Under the pieces are notes generated by a model, which did no database searches, was not told the origin of the DNA, and worked only from the letters and a program-made list of their open reading frames with translations. Both the position numbers and the translations under genes were made by a program. From Aporhodopirellula rubra (GTDB lineage Bacteria; Planctomycetota; Planctomycetia; Pirellulales; Pirellulaceae), in contig NZ_JACHXU010000023.1 in NCBI RefSeq assembly GCF_014192335.1, positions 1 through 64,000 of the forward strand: DNA of 64,000 nt. Reading direction: 5' to 3'. This document shows positions 56,033 to 64,000 of this stretch, piece after piece (positions within the stretch are counted from its first letter, which is position 1; each line of letters begins with the position of its first letter).

Positions 56033-56867
56033 ACACACACCTATGACACGTTTGAAGTAACTGACCAACTATCCGCCTCGAAAACAAACCTAGTCACTCA
56101 AACGAGCATGAACAGACCAGTTTGCGAACTCCATTGACTAAGGGAACGAGCAGTCCCTAACAATTTTTCTAAAGGCGGCTCGTTGGTCTTCAACCAGCAA
56201 ATTTTTCATTAAAACAAAGGGTACATACTACGCTTTTATGCCCTTTGAGGCGAGTTCCCAACAAACAAGACATCAGTCATTTTACCCCGCGTTTTACGGC
56301 ACGAAATCAATCTCAACAATTTGCCAGCAAGCCCCACTTGGGAACACACATCTTTTCTTTTTTTCGCTAACTCCTTATTCCGCGTACGGCTTATGACTGT
56401 TGGCGTTACACGATGCTTCACTGCTTTTGCGGGAAAGTAAACTTTCCGTTGCGCAAACTCATATATGCATGGGCACCAAAGTTGCTTTGACAAATATCGC
56501 CCCTGATCGCATGTCAATCTCTGAACCATGCGATCACGAAACGAATTGCTGCCGAGACACACTTGGCATCGAACGCGGTCACCTACCGACAACAATCGCC
56601 CCCCCCACAGCCAATCCATGCCATGCCGTCTGGCGGACGGTGTCGCCCTGCCCAACGCCTAGATTGGTTGCCTGTTAGCGCAACCTGCTCCTCAGGCCGT
56701 TTGTATTCGATGCTGCCTCACACCTGCTGATCTTTGGCGGCTTGCCGCCCCCCCTCTCTCTCTCGTCCTCCCTCAATGTCAACACGGGGAGCCTTGGCGT
56801 GGTAGAATCGGGAGCCCCCCCAACACAGACTGATCAACAGTTTGCCCGCCCACTGCAGGATTTCCCC
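56033..56867. other. Long divergent intergenic region
   Basis: More than 800 bases with no gene supported. It holds promoters for the lipoprotein/DUF1559 pair (left) and DUF1552 operon (right). A hairpin at 56737-56750 (GGCGG-CTTG-CCGCC) is followed by a polypyrimidine run CCCCCTCTCTCTCTC; this might be structural or regulatory. AGGA eight bases before 56868 is the DUF1552 ribosome-binding site. Confidence 0.45.
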
Positions 56868-58232
56868 ATGAATCATTCCCGCCGCAGCTTCTTGCGCATT
56901 CACGGTGGCACGCTTGTGCTTCCCTTCCTCCCGTCGCTGGCTTGGGCGGATGGAATCTCTTCCGAGATCGGTACGCCAAACAAGAAGATGGTGATCGTTT
57001 ACTTGCCAAACGGCATCGTGCGGCGTTGCTTTTTTCCCGGCGAGGAAAACGCCGAGGTACCGGAGTTCATTGGCAACTTCGAAGCCGACAAGATCAAGAA
57101 CGAGCGGCGTTTCAAGCACAAGCCAGGCTACTATCCGATCGAGTTGACGGAAACGATGCAGCCGCTGGCGGATCACGTCAAAGATCTGACGTTGATCACG
57201 GGACTCGACCGAACCTACAAAGACGGGCAGGACGTGCATGCCCAGGGAGCGTCGTGTTACCTGACCAGTTTGTCTCCCGAGCAGGCCACCCGGCAAGGCA
57301 TTGCCCATCCCAATGGTCGAACGTTGGACCAGGTGATTGGGGACGCGGTGGGCCACTCCACAGTATTCAACACCTTGGAGATCAGTTGCAACGGCTTCAC
57401 CGCGCCGAAGGAACCGATCGAATTCGACAACATCTCGTGGTACGGTCCCGGCCGAATCGCGCCGTCGATTCGTGAACCTCAAAAACTGTATGACCGCCTG
57501 TTCCTGCGTGAGAGTTATCGCGAGCACGTCGGCGACGTCACGGATCTGGTCCTGGCGGATGCCAAGACGCTGTCTCGCAAACTAGCCAACAAGGATCGCC
57601 ATACGCTCCATGAGTTCATGGAGATGGTTCGCGGCATCGAATTGCGGATCCAAAAAATGGATCGGATGTTGTCCCAGGTCGACGTGCAAGTCCCCAAGAA
57701 TGAAGTGCTGCCTCGGGGCGAGTACATTCGCCTGCAAATGGACCTGATGCTTTTGGCATTACAGATGGGCATCACCAACGTCTGCACATTCATGCTAGGG
57801 CCAGAACGTTGGGATGCAACGTTGATGTACGAAGGCGTTTTCGATAAACCTGTCCAGCATCACAACATGACACACAACCAGAAAGGAGATGGCTACAAGG
57901 ACCTGCAGAAAATTGATGTTTTCCACATGCAGCAGTACGCCTACCTGATCCAGCGAATGAAAGAGATGACAGAGGCCGACGGCAGTTCAATGCTGGATAA
58001 CTCGCTGGTTGCGTTCGGAGCTGGACTGGGCGATGGAGCGACGCACCAGTATTACGACTTGCCGATGATGGTCGCTGGCAATGCCCAGGGGCAAATCAAG
58101 CAAGGACGATTTATCAAATTGCCCAGCGGCACGCTGAATTCAAACCTGTGGCTGACGTTTGCTCAACTGATGGGCTTGGAGATCGACTCCTACGCTGACA
58201 GCACCGGTGTCATTTCGGACTTGTGGACATGA
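56868..58232 (+). CDS. DUF1552 domain-containing protein (Tat-exported)
   Basis: A 454-residue exported protein of the DUF1552 family, distantly like DUF1501. A twin-arginine signal (HSRRSFLRIHGGTLVLPFL) covers residues 3-21. Family landmarks are MVIVYLPNGIVRRCFFPGE near 41, DVHAQGASCYLT near 130 and GLGDGATHQYYDLPMMVAG near 390. Activity unknown; DUF1552 genes are usually paired with DUF1592 cytochrome genes, as here. ATG 58229 of the next gene overlaps its TGA. Start ATG 56868 has AGGA upstream. Confidence 0.95.
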   Translation: MNHSRRSFLRIHGGTLVLPFLPSLAWADGISSEIGTPNKKMVIVYLPNGIVRRCFFPGEENAEVPEFIGNFEADKIKNERRFKHKPGYYPIELTETMQPLADHVKDLTLITGLDRTYKDGQDVHAQGASCYLTSLSPEQATRQGIAHPNGRTLDQVIGDAVGHSTVFNTLEISCNGFTAPKEPIEFDNISWYGPGRIAPSIREPQKLYDRLFLRESYREHVGDVTDLVLADAKTLSRKLANKDRHTLHEFMEMVRGIELRIQKMDRMLSQVDVQVPKNEVLPRGEYIRLQMDLMLLALQMGITNVCTFMLGPERWDATLMYEGVFDKPVQHHNMTHNQKGDGYKDLQKIDVFHMQQYAYLIQRMKEMTEADGSSMLDNSLVAFGAGLGDGATHQYYDLPMMVAGNAQGQIKQGRFIKLPSGTLNSNLWLTFAQLMGLEIDSYADSTGVISDLWT

Positions 58233-61219
58233 TCACAAACAAGAAACGGGATCTCCATCGAATCTCGATGATGAGACGGAGTTGCGTTGTCGTTGGCTTG
58301 GTCTGGGCGGCCTGCCAGGGGGCACACGCTCAGGACCAAGATTTTCAACAAGTGCTCGTCCCGTTGTTTCAGCAGCATTGCCTGGATTGTCACGGTGCCG
58401 ACGAAGCAAACGCGGACATCGATTTTGACAAGCTGGCCACGGCAGAAGATCTTCTTGCCCGACCCGCATGGATCGACAGCGTGTTGGATGCCATCGCCAG
58501 CGGTGCGATGCCACCCGATGGGGAGCCGGGATTGAACCAAGCGGAACAGACCCAGGCGGTGAACTCGCTGAGAGCGATGCTGCGTAAGGCGACCGAGCAC
58601 GAGCCTCCAACAGGCATTCCTGTCAGCCGACTGAATCGTTTTCAGTACAACAATACCGTCCGCGATCTGTTCGATCTGGATCGTGACGTGTTTCCATTGC
58701 CCGAAAAACTGATGACTCGTCATCACAATTATCTGCATGACCGAAATCAGGGCGGGCACCCATTTCACATGCCCGATACGGTTCAGGTGGCGTCGCATTC
58801 ATTGCAACCCCAACCGGGATTGGAAGGGGTGAAACCGTTTCCCAAAGACCTGCGAGCCGAACACGGATTCGATAATCAAGCGAGTCAATTGACGCTGTCG
58901 CCGTTGTTGCTCGACGCGTTCCTGCGACTCAGTGTTTCGATTGTGGAAAGCCCGCAGTTCAACGAACAGACCGTGGGCATCTGGGGCGATTTCTTTGCCG
59001 AGCCTGTGGATTCCAGCGATCACAATGGGGTGATTCGGCAGCGGTTGGAGCCGTTCCTGCGAATCGCTTTCCGTGGCCCGGTCGATGACGAAACCATCGG
59101 TCGGTACACGAGCTACGCGATCGCAAAAATGGACGGCGGGTTGTCGTTTCCGGACGGCATGAAAAAGGTTGCCGCGGCGGTGCTGTCGTCGCCTCTATTC
59201 CTGTATCGCTCACCGGCGACCGATCCGTCGGAACAACCTTTCGTGCTCGCTTCGCGGCTGTCTTATTTTCTCTGGGGCAGTTGTCCCGACCAAGACCTGT
59301 TGCGGCTGGCTGCGACGGGACAGCTTTCCGATCCGGCCATCCTTGATCAGACTCTCACGCGGATGTTGGCGGACCCCAGGATCGAACGTTTCTTAGATTC
59401 GTTTCCATCCCAATGGATGCAGTTGGAAAACGTGCTCGCGGTCACTCCGGATCCGCAGATCAATCGCTACTTTGCTCTGGCACCCAACCTGCCCGCGAGC
59501 GTGCAAATGGTTCTGGAGCCGCTGTTGCTGTTCGATACGGTGTTCGTCGAGGATCGACCGATTGCGGATTTGCTGGCTCCTGATTTCGCCTATCAGAGTG
59601 AATTTCTAAAGACGTGGTACCACAGCGAATTGTCGCCACCGCCGGTCGATGTGCAGGCGATCGAGGTCGAGAATCAACAAAGGGACACACGGCGACGTGA
59701 ACTGCAGGAAGCCATTGCCGGCTTGGAGGCGGAACGGAGCCAGCTTGTGGAGCCGGTCCGCCGGGCGGTCTTGCAAGAGCGTCAACGCTCCGAGTCGGTT
59801 CTCCCCCCCGTCGATCTGAAACCCTATGCCAGCTGGGACTTTGATGGCGATTTATCGGAGTCCGTGCGGGGATTGGATCTGACGGCACACGGCGAGATTC
59901 AGTTTCGCGATGGGCGGGTTGTCTTGGACGGCGCTCATTTACTCAGCAAGCCGCTGCCCATCGATTTCAACGCCAAGACGATGGAAGTCTGGTTTCAGCT
60001 CGCGACATTGGAGCAACGCGGCGGCGGACTAATGGGCCTCCAAGTGACCGGCGGACTGTTTGAGAGCATCGTATTGGGAGAACGGCAGAACCTGCGTTGG
60101 ATGTCCGGCAGCAACGGCTTTGAGCGTACCGAAGACATTGTTGACGCGTATGACGAGACCATCGCCGACGATCTGCTGCATCTGGTCATGGTGTACGAGG
60201 ACGACGGGACCAAGAGGTTGTACCGTAACGGTCTGCCCTACGGTCAGCCGTATCAGAAGGGACAGGCGACGTTTCCACGCGACGTCACGAACGTGATGTT
60301 CGGACTCCGTCATTTGCCGCCGGGCGGCGACCGGTTTCTTTCCGTTAGCATCGATCGGGCTCGGTTGTACGATCGAGCGTTGACGGTGGACGAAGTTGAA
60401 GCGGCTGTGGCACAGCGGGAGGGCTTTGTCACGACCCGCGATCTGGTCGCGGCGATGACTCCTGATCAGAGACTGAGGCGTGACCAATTGGTCGCTGCCC
60501 TGGCCGATCACCGGGAAAAATTGAACCAAGTGCCTGTGAATATTGATCCCGCATCCGTCGTCCGGGCCGCTCAGCAAACGTACGACGACCAGCTCCGCAC
60601 AATGATGCAGGCCCGCGAGTTTCAACGAGTCCCGATTCGTGATCCAAGGTATGGCGGAATCATTACCAACGCCGCCGTGCTCAGCATGACTTCGGGGCCC
60701 CAGCGAACGCATCCGGTGGCCCGAGGTGTGTGGGTGATCGAGGTGATTTTCAATGATCCACCCGATCCACCGCCCAACGATGTGCCGCCGCTCAATGAAG
60801 AAGCTGGCGACAAAGACCAGACCATCCGCGAGCGGTTTGCCGCTCATCGCGACAACGCGTCCTGCGCGGGCTGTCATACCAAACTCGATCCCCTCGGTTT
60901 TGCATTGGAGAACTTTGACATCACCGGTCGATGGCGCGATGTGTACGACAACGGTCGCGCGGTGGATGCCAGCGGCACGCTGATGCGAAAACATGATTTC
61001 GTCGAAGCGATCAGTTTCAAAGCCGCGGTCGTGAAGGAGCGACATCGTTTCGCCAAAGCCTTCACCAAGCACCTGCTGCGTTTTGCACTCGCACAAGAAC
61101 TCACACCCGCCGACACGTTGGTGGTGGACGAAATACTCGCCCGTGCCGCCGACGACAACTACCGGTTGCAGACCTTGCTAGGCGAAGTGATTCGTAGCGA
61201 ACGATTCAGCGCGCCCTGA
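58229..61219 (+). CDS. DUF1592 cytochrome protein with inserted LamG domain
   Basis: A 996-residue exported protein. The signal spans about residues 15-35 (SCVVVGLVWAACQGAHA). A haem-type CLDCH motif lies near residue 51 with the MPPD motif after it. DUF1587 and DUF1592-type regions follow (SRLNRFQYNNTVRDLFDLD near 134, SRLSYFLWGS near 344). A coiled segment near 485-520 and a LamG/concanavalin-like domain at roughly 535-720 are inserted. DUF1588 with CAGCHTKLDPLGFALENFD near 880 and DUF1585 end the protein. Three proposed cytochrome/hydrolase-associated roles are not proven. Its ATG overlaps the DUF1552 stop (ATGA), indicating coupling. Confidence 0.93.
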   Translation: MITNKKRDLHRISMMRRSCVVVGLVWAACQGAHAQDQDFQQVLVPLFQQHCLDCHGADEANADIDFDKLATAEDLLARPAWIDSVLDAIASGAMPPDGEPGLNQAEQTQAVNSLRAMLRKATEHEPPTGIPVSRLNRFQYNNTVRDLFDLDRDVFPLPEKLMTRHHNYLHDRNQGGHPFHMPDTVQVASHSLQPQPGLEGVKPFPKDLRAEHGFDNQASQLTLSPLLLDAFLRLSVSIVESPQFNEQTVGIWGDFFAEPVDSSDHNGVIRQRLEPFLRIAFRGPVDDETIGRYTSYAIAKMDGGLSFPDGMKKVAAAVLSSPLFLYRSPATDPSEQPFVLASRLSYFLWGSCPDQDLLRLAATGQLSDPAILDQTLTRMLADPRIERFLDSFPSQWMQLENVLAVTPDPQINRYFALAPNLPASVQMVLEPLLLFDTVFVEDRPIADLLAPDFAYQSEFLKTWYHSELSPPPVDVQAIEVENQQRDTRRRELQEAIAGLEAERSQLVEPVRRAVLQERQRSESVLPPVDLKPYASWDFDGDLSESVRGLDLTAHGEIQFRDGRVVLDGAHLLSKPLPIDFNAKTMEVWFQLATLEQRGGGLMGLQVTGGLFESIVLGERQNLRWMSGSNGFERTEDIVDAYDETIADDLLHLVMVYEDDGTKRLYRNGLPYGQPYQKGQATFPRDVTNVMFGLRHLPPGGDRFLSVSIDRARLYDRALTVDEVEAAVAQREGFVTTRDLVAAMTPDQRLRRDQLVAALADHREKLNQVPVNIDPASVVRAAQQTYDDQLRTMMQAREFQRVPIRDPRYGGIITNAAVLSMTSGPQRTHPVARGVWVIEVIFNDPPDPPPNDVPPLNEEAGDKDQTIRERFAAHRDNASCAGCHTKLDPLGFALENFDITGRWRDVYDNGRAVDASGTLMRKHDFVEAISFKAAVVKERHRFAKAFTKHLLRFALAQELTPADTLVVDEILARAADDNYRLQTLLGEVIRSERFSAP

Positions 61220-62051
61220 AATCCTCCTCACACCATCGCGGTGGAATCCGTCCCCATCATGAATGACACGACTCGAATGAGCTAATCCGCTGTGAATCAC
61301 GCCTCTTTCGAGAATTGTCTCTGACGCCGCGTCCTCAATCGGGCGAGGCCCCGAGATTGGCTTGAGAACCCTCTGGTAGCGTTTGCCTTCACCCCCTGTC
61401 CTGCAACGCGTTGTTCGCGATATCCAGGTGACGCTGGCTCCCCTTCCCGAACTTTCAGTTTTGATAGACGTCGCTCTGTTGTTCGTCATTGGTTTGAATC
61501 GATTTCTTCCAACGAATGCCCGACGTGGTGGGGTTTCGTTGCAGACAGGCGACCGGTCAAACGCAGCTACGGTTCAAATGGACGCACGTCAAACGCACAT
61601 TACTGCAAATGAGCTTTTCCAGACGCTCGCTTAGTTTCGGCAATAGAAATCGTTTTGCCCCGCCTCGTGGGTTTGATGCTAACGCGGTCCCCAATTTCGC
61701 CACTGAGTACCTCCCTGTTTGCGGCGATCGTAGTTTCGCTCAGTCCCCAACACGCCCCCAATTCATATTTCAAATGCGCTGACGCAACTCATGATGCGAA
61801 AACAGCCTCTGCTTTGAAAAGAACAGTTTCATGCCTATTACCTCCAACTGTTTTGGATCGTCGGAATATCGCATCAAACCAGGAATGTTCCTCACAGACT
61901 CGCTGCAATGCTTTACGACTGTTTTTGTTACCAATCCCTGGTGCTCTCGTTAAGCCCCTCTTGGCAATCGAGAGGACGATTCATCGAACAGGCTGTCGAT
62001 GAGACAGCACATCTTGCCAAGATCGAAAGCGGTCGCGTGGATGGTTAGACG
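61220..62051. other. Long gene-free spacer
   Basis: About 830 bases between the DUF1592 gene and an unknown minus-strand gene. Frames are short and overlap each other with no recognisable motif. No tRNA or terminator with a T-tract was recognised. Confidence 0.4.
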
Positions 62052-62693
62052 CTACCGAATGCGTGGACGTTCGCAGCCCCAACAATGCAGCAATTGCTCG
62101 GGCCAATAGACCGCAGGCAAAACGAATGCATAGTGTGGCGATTGAGGAGCCACCACGAGCGGCAACACGCTATCGCTGAGCATTTGGTTCGGCAAATGAT
62201 GGCGAGCGAATTGAACCGTTGAAATCAAACACCCGTCACGTGAGATGCTCGGCGGGACCGCCAACCCGAAAACACGAATCATTTCATCGGTAAGGTAATC
62301 CGCGATCTCGCGAAGCGCATGTGACGTCGGTTGCGTCCCTTTGAGCGTGGCCAATTCCGTAGCCACGTTTCCGAGTTCCTGTGGATCAAGACCGTGAGAT
62401 TGCAAGCTGTAAACCATTTCACCGGGAAGGTTTTGCTGCCCAGGTACAAACAGGCCGCCATTGGCCTGGATCAAATGCCCCCAAACGATCACGCCGTCGC
62501 GAAACACTTTTCGCTGAGCAGACAAAGGTCGGCAAAGACCATCGGATCGAGATACGATGCGCGTAATCAACGAAAACGCTACTCGCAAATACCGCTTTTC
62601 AGCATCGCCAAAATTTCGAGGGGCGTCCCCGAAACGTTCGCAACACTCTCGCAACATTTCCGACCATATGAATTGGCTCTTACCTGTCACCAC
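62052..62693 (-). CDS. Hypothetical protein next to SHD1 gene
   Basis: A 213-residue soluble protein of unknown function. The middle is hydrophobic/helical (DGVIVWGHLIQANGGLFVPGQ near residue 66, VYSLQSHGLDPQELGNVATELATL near 95). It ends with a CWGCE pattern near the C-terminus. No signal peptide is visible. It starts 15 bases after the stop of the SHD1 gene on the same strand, so they probably share a transcript. No family recognised. Confidence 0.72.
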   Translation of the reverse strand: MVTGKSQFIWSEMLRECCERFGDAPRNFGDAEKRYLRVAFSLITRIVSRSDGLCRPLSAQRKVFRDGVIVWGHLIQANGGLFVPGQQNLPGEMVYSLQSHGLDPQELGNVATELATLKGTQPTSHALREIADYLTDEMIRVFGLAVPPSISRDGCLISTVQFARHHLPNQMLSDSVLPLVVAPQSPHYAFVLPAVYWPEQLLHCWGCERPRIR

Positions 62694-62707
62694 GACGGCC
62701 CTCGCTT

Positions 62708-63883
62708 CTACGAATCATCGTTTTGGAGCGACTTTTGTTTGGCCAGTTTGAGAATCATAATGCGATCCGGTTTACTCAACTTAATGATCGGAATGGACAC
62801 CTCATCCCCGTTGCTTTTCCGCAACAAAACAAAACCGCCTTTAGAATCTACATAAGTCGCCAAGACGGAGAATTTGCCGGACGCATCGTTCCATAGTCGT
62901 TCACGATTGCCGTTCACCCCAACGCCCGATGCCCCATCTACTGACACGGCGTCCCGTGTTTGCTGGGCGAGTGCAACGTCTTTAGCGATCGCAAGGTCTT
63001 CTCTCACCATTCGGTATTTTGTACGCCAACCGTCCCACGTAACATCGACGGTGCCATCGTCATGAACCCGGTCGACGGTGACGTAGTTCCATTTTCGCCC
63101 CCACACGGCCCCCAACTTCATGCCAGGTGACAGTGGAGTTTCGGGCGCGACGATCATCGCGCCGTCAGGTAGCGGGATCCCGATTTTGTATCGTGTCACA
63201 CCAGCCAACGGCTTTGGCGACGCGGCAGGTTCTCGATCAATCGACGCCTGGGATTCGTTGGGTGCATCCGGCTCTTCCACCTTTGGCATGGCATCCCCTC
63301 GGGACCGCGTCTCTTCCACTTTCTCGCTGGGAATCGCGGGCGAAGACGCCGTTATTTTGTCGACGCTCGGTTTCGGCGGTGTTTCGAGAGGCGGCACAAT
63401 TTGGGACTCGAATGCAACCGCAGGTTCGGAGGCTACGGACCGCATGGTCGGTTTCGCAACCGAGACATCTACTCTCGGCAATGATGCCACGGGCGCCTTC
63501 TTCGCACTGCCGGGCACAAAGATCAGAAAGATGATTCCACCTAAAAGGATTACGATGCCGACAACAACCGCGATCGCACTCTTGTAGATCGGAATCGGAG
63601 GCTTGACGTAACCGTAAGCAGCCAACGAGTCACGACGGTACTTTGCCTTCTCCGCCTCCGTTTGCTCCCTGATGCCTAACCAAATCGCGTAGGCCCCAAA
63701 GCCGACAATCACGAGGCCAATTACAATCACGACTATGAAACCCACCAGCCCCTTCTCGGGAGCACCCTGATTCGCCTGCGCTGCATTCGCGGTAGCGTTA
63801 ACGGCACCGAGAAGGATTCCCGCCAAAGAAGAACCACAGCGGACGATCCTGCTTCGACCTGAAATCGTTCCGAGATTATTCAT
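62708..63883 (-). CDS. SHD1-domain membrane protein
   Basis: A 391-residue protein with two hydrophobic segments: about residues 45-68 (GFIVVIVIGLVIVGFGAYAIWLG) and 101-122 (AIAVVVGIVILLGGIIFLIFV), after a possible signal at 16-33. A long Pro/Ser/Glu-rich linker (130-225) follows. Near residue 238 is a small Tudor/agenet-like segment with GAVWGRKWNYVTVDRV and VDVTWDGW. The C-terminal domain is SHD1 (SLA1 homology 1): SGKFSVLATYVDSKGGFVLL and ISKPD-like KLSKPDRIMI. SHD1 is found in yeast Sla1 and many planctomycete proteins and likely mediates protein binding. ATG 63883 is used. Confidence 0.85.
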   Translation of the reverse strand: MNNLGTISGRSRIVRCGSSLAGILLGAVNATANAAQANQGAPEKGLVGFIVVIVIGLVIVGFGAYAIWLGIREQTEAEKAKYRRDSLAAYGYVKPPIPIYKSAIAVVVGIVILLGGIIFLIFVPGSAKKAPVASLPRVDVSVAKPTMRSVASEPAVAFESQIVPPLETPPKPSVDKITASSPAIPSEKVEETRSRGDAMPKVEEPDAPNESQASIDREPAASPKPLAGVTRYKIGIPLPDGAMIVAPETPLSPGMKLGAVWGRKWNYVTVDRVHDDGTVDVTWDGWRTKYRMVREDLAIAKDVALAQQTRDAVSVDGASGVGVNGNRERLWNDASGKFSVLATYVDSKGGFVLLRKSNGDEVSIPIIKLSKPDRIMILKLAKQKSLQNDDS

Positions 63884-64000
63884 GAGTATCATTTCGTGCC
63901 CCTCCCAATCCGCATTACCATCGTCTGCATAGAAACAATACCATCATTTCTTCCCTTGGGGGATTTAGACACCCTAACATCCAGACAAGTTCCCTTGAGA
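63884..64000. other. Right edge, upstream of SHD1 gene
   Basis: No gene supported; presumed upstream region of the SHD1 protein gene. Confidence 0.4.

Noticed and set aside
56718..57527. A 269-codon minus-strand frame
   Set aside because: Antisense to the DUF1552 gene with its Tat signal and family motifs.
60029..61096. A 355-codon minus-strand frame
   Set aside because: Antisense to the DUF1592 gene, which has CXXCH motifs and family landmarks.

Overview
The window looks like a stretch of a Planctomycetota chromosome, most likely Pirellulaceae (Rhodopirellula-like). This is inferred from family content alone: three DUF1559 prepilin-like proteins, planctomycete cytochrome proteins of the DUF1549/DUF1553 and DUF1592 types paired with DUF1501 and DUF1552 partners, two BBP7 outer-membrane barrels, a FecR/LamG protein coupled to an ECF sigma factor, a CRTAC1/ASPIC lipoprotein, an SHD1-domain protein and many twin-arginine signals. 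No rRNA, tRNA or CRISPR array was found.

Region 1 (1-6 kb) is accessory DNA. A 3'-truncated IS110-family transposase with a structured upstream leader is followed by a run of small plus-strand genes, mostly of unknown function. Several are separated by imperfect palindromes of about 90-110 bp ending in GTTATCC or GTTACC, which resemble integron attC sites. Five head-to-tail copies of a 90-bp hairpin repeat follow, then a small DUF2306 membrane protein.

Region 2 (6-13 kb) holds a Ser/Thr kinase fused to a tubulin-like domain, a winged-helix AAA+ ATPase, RsmE and a divergent ExeA-like protein that has lost its P-loop and Walker B residues. Region 3 (13-23 kb, minus strand) runs Gfo/Idh oxidoreductase, ECF sigma factor, FecR/LamG membrane protein, cytochrome/DUF1553 protein and DUF1501 protein; the last four look like one regulated unit.

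Region 4 (22.5-39 kb) contains a small lipoprotein plus DUF1559 pair with a clear terminator, a BBP7 barrel, a shortened SecA, two coupled membrane proteins of unknown function, an HU/IHF-like protein, a YkgJ-type cysteine cluster protein, CsrA with a long tail, glutamine-dependent NAD synthetase coupled to a YaiI/DUF188 protein, and a rhomboid protease. Region 5 (39-46 kb, minus strand) is a TRAP transporter followed by GH3 and GH5 glycosidases, which looks like a glycan-use locus.

Region 6 (46-56 kb) has a diacylglycerol-kinase-family enzyme overlapping a BBP7 gene, a histidine-rich membrane protein, a second DUF1559 protein, the CRTAC1/ASPIC lipoprotein, and a third DUF1559 gene with its own small lipoprotein. 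Region 7 (56-64 kb) is a coupled DUF1552-DUF1592 pair and, at the right end, an SHD1-domain membrane protein with an unknown partner.

All functions are read from recognisable motifs and family resemblance. No database search was run. Many start codons are uncertain because Shine-Dalgarno sequences are often weak here.
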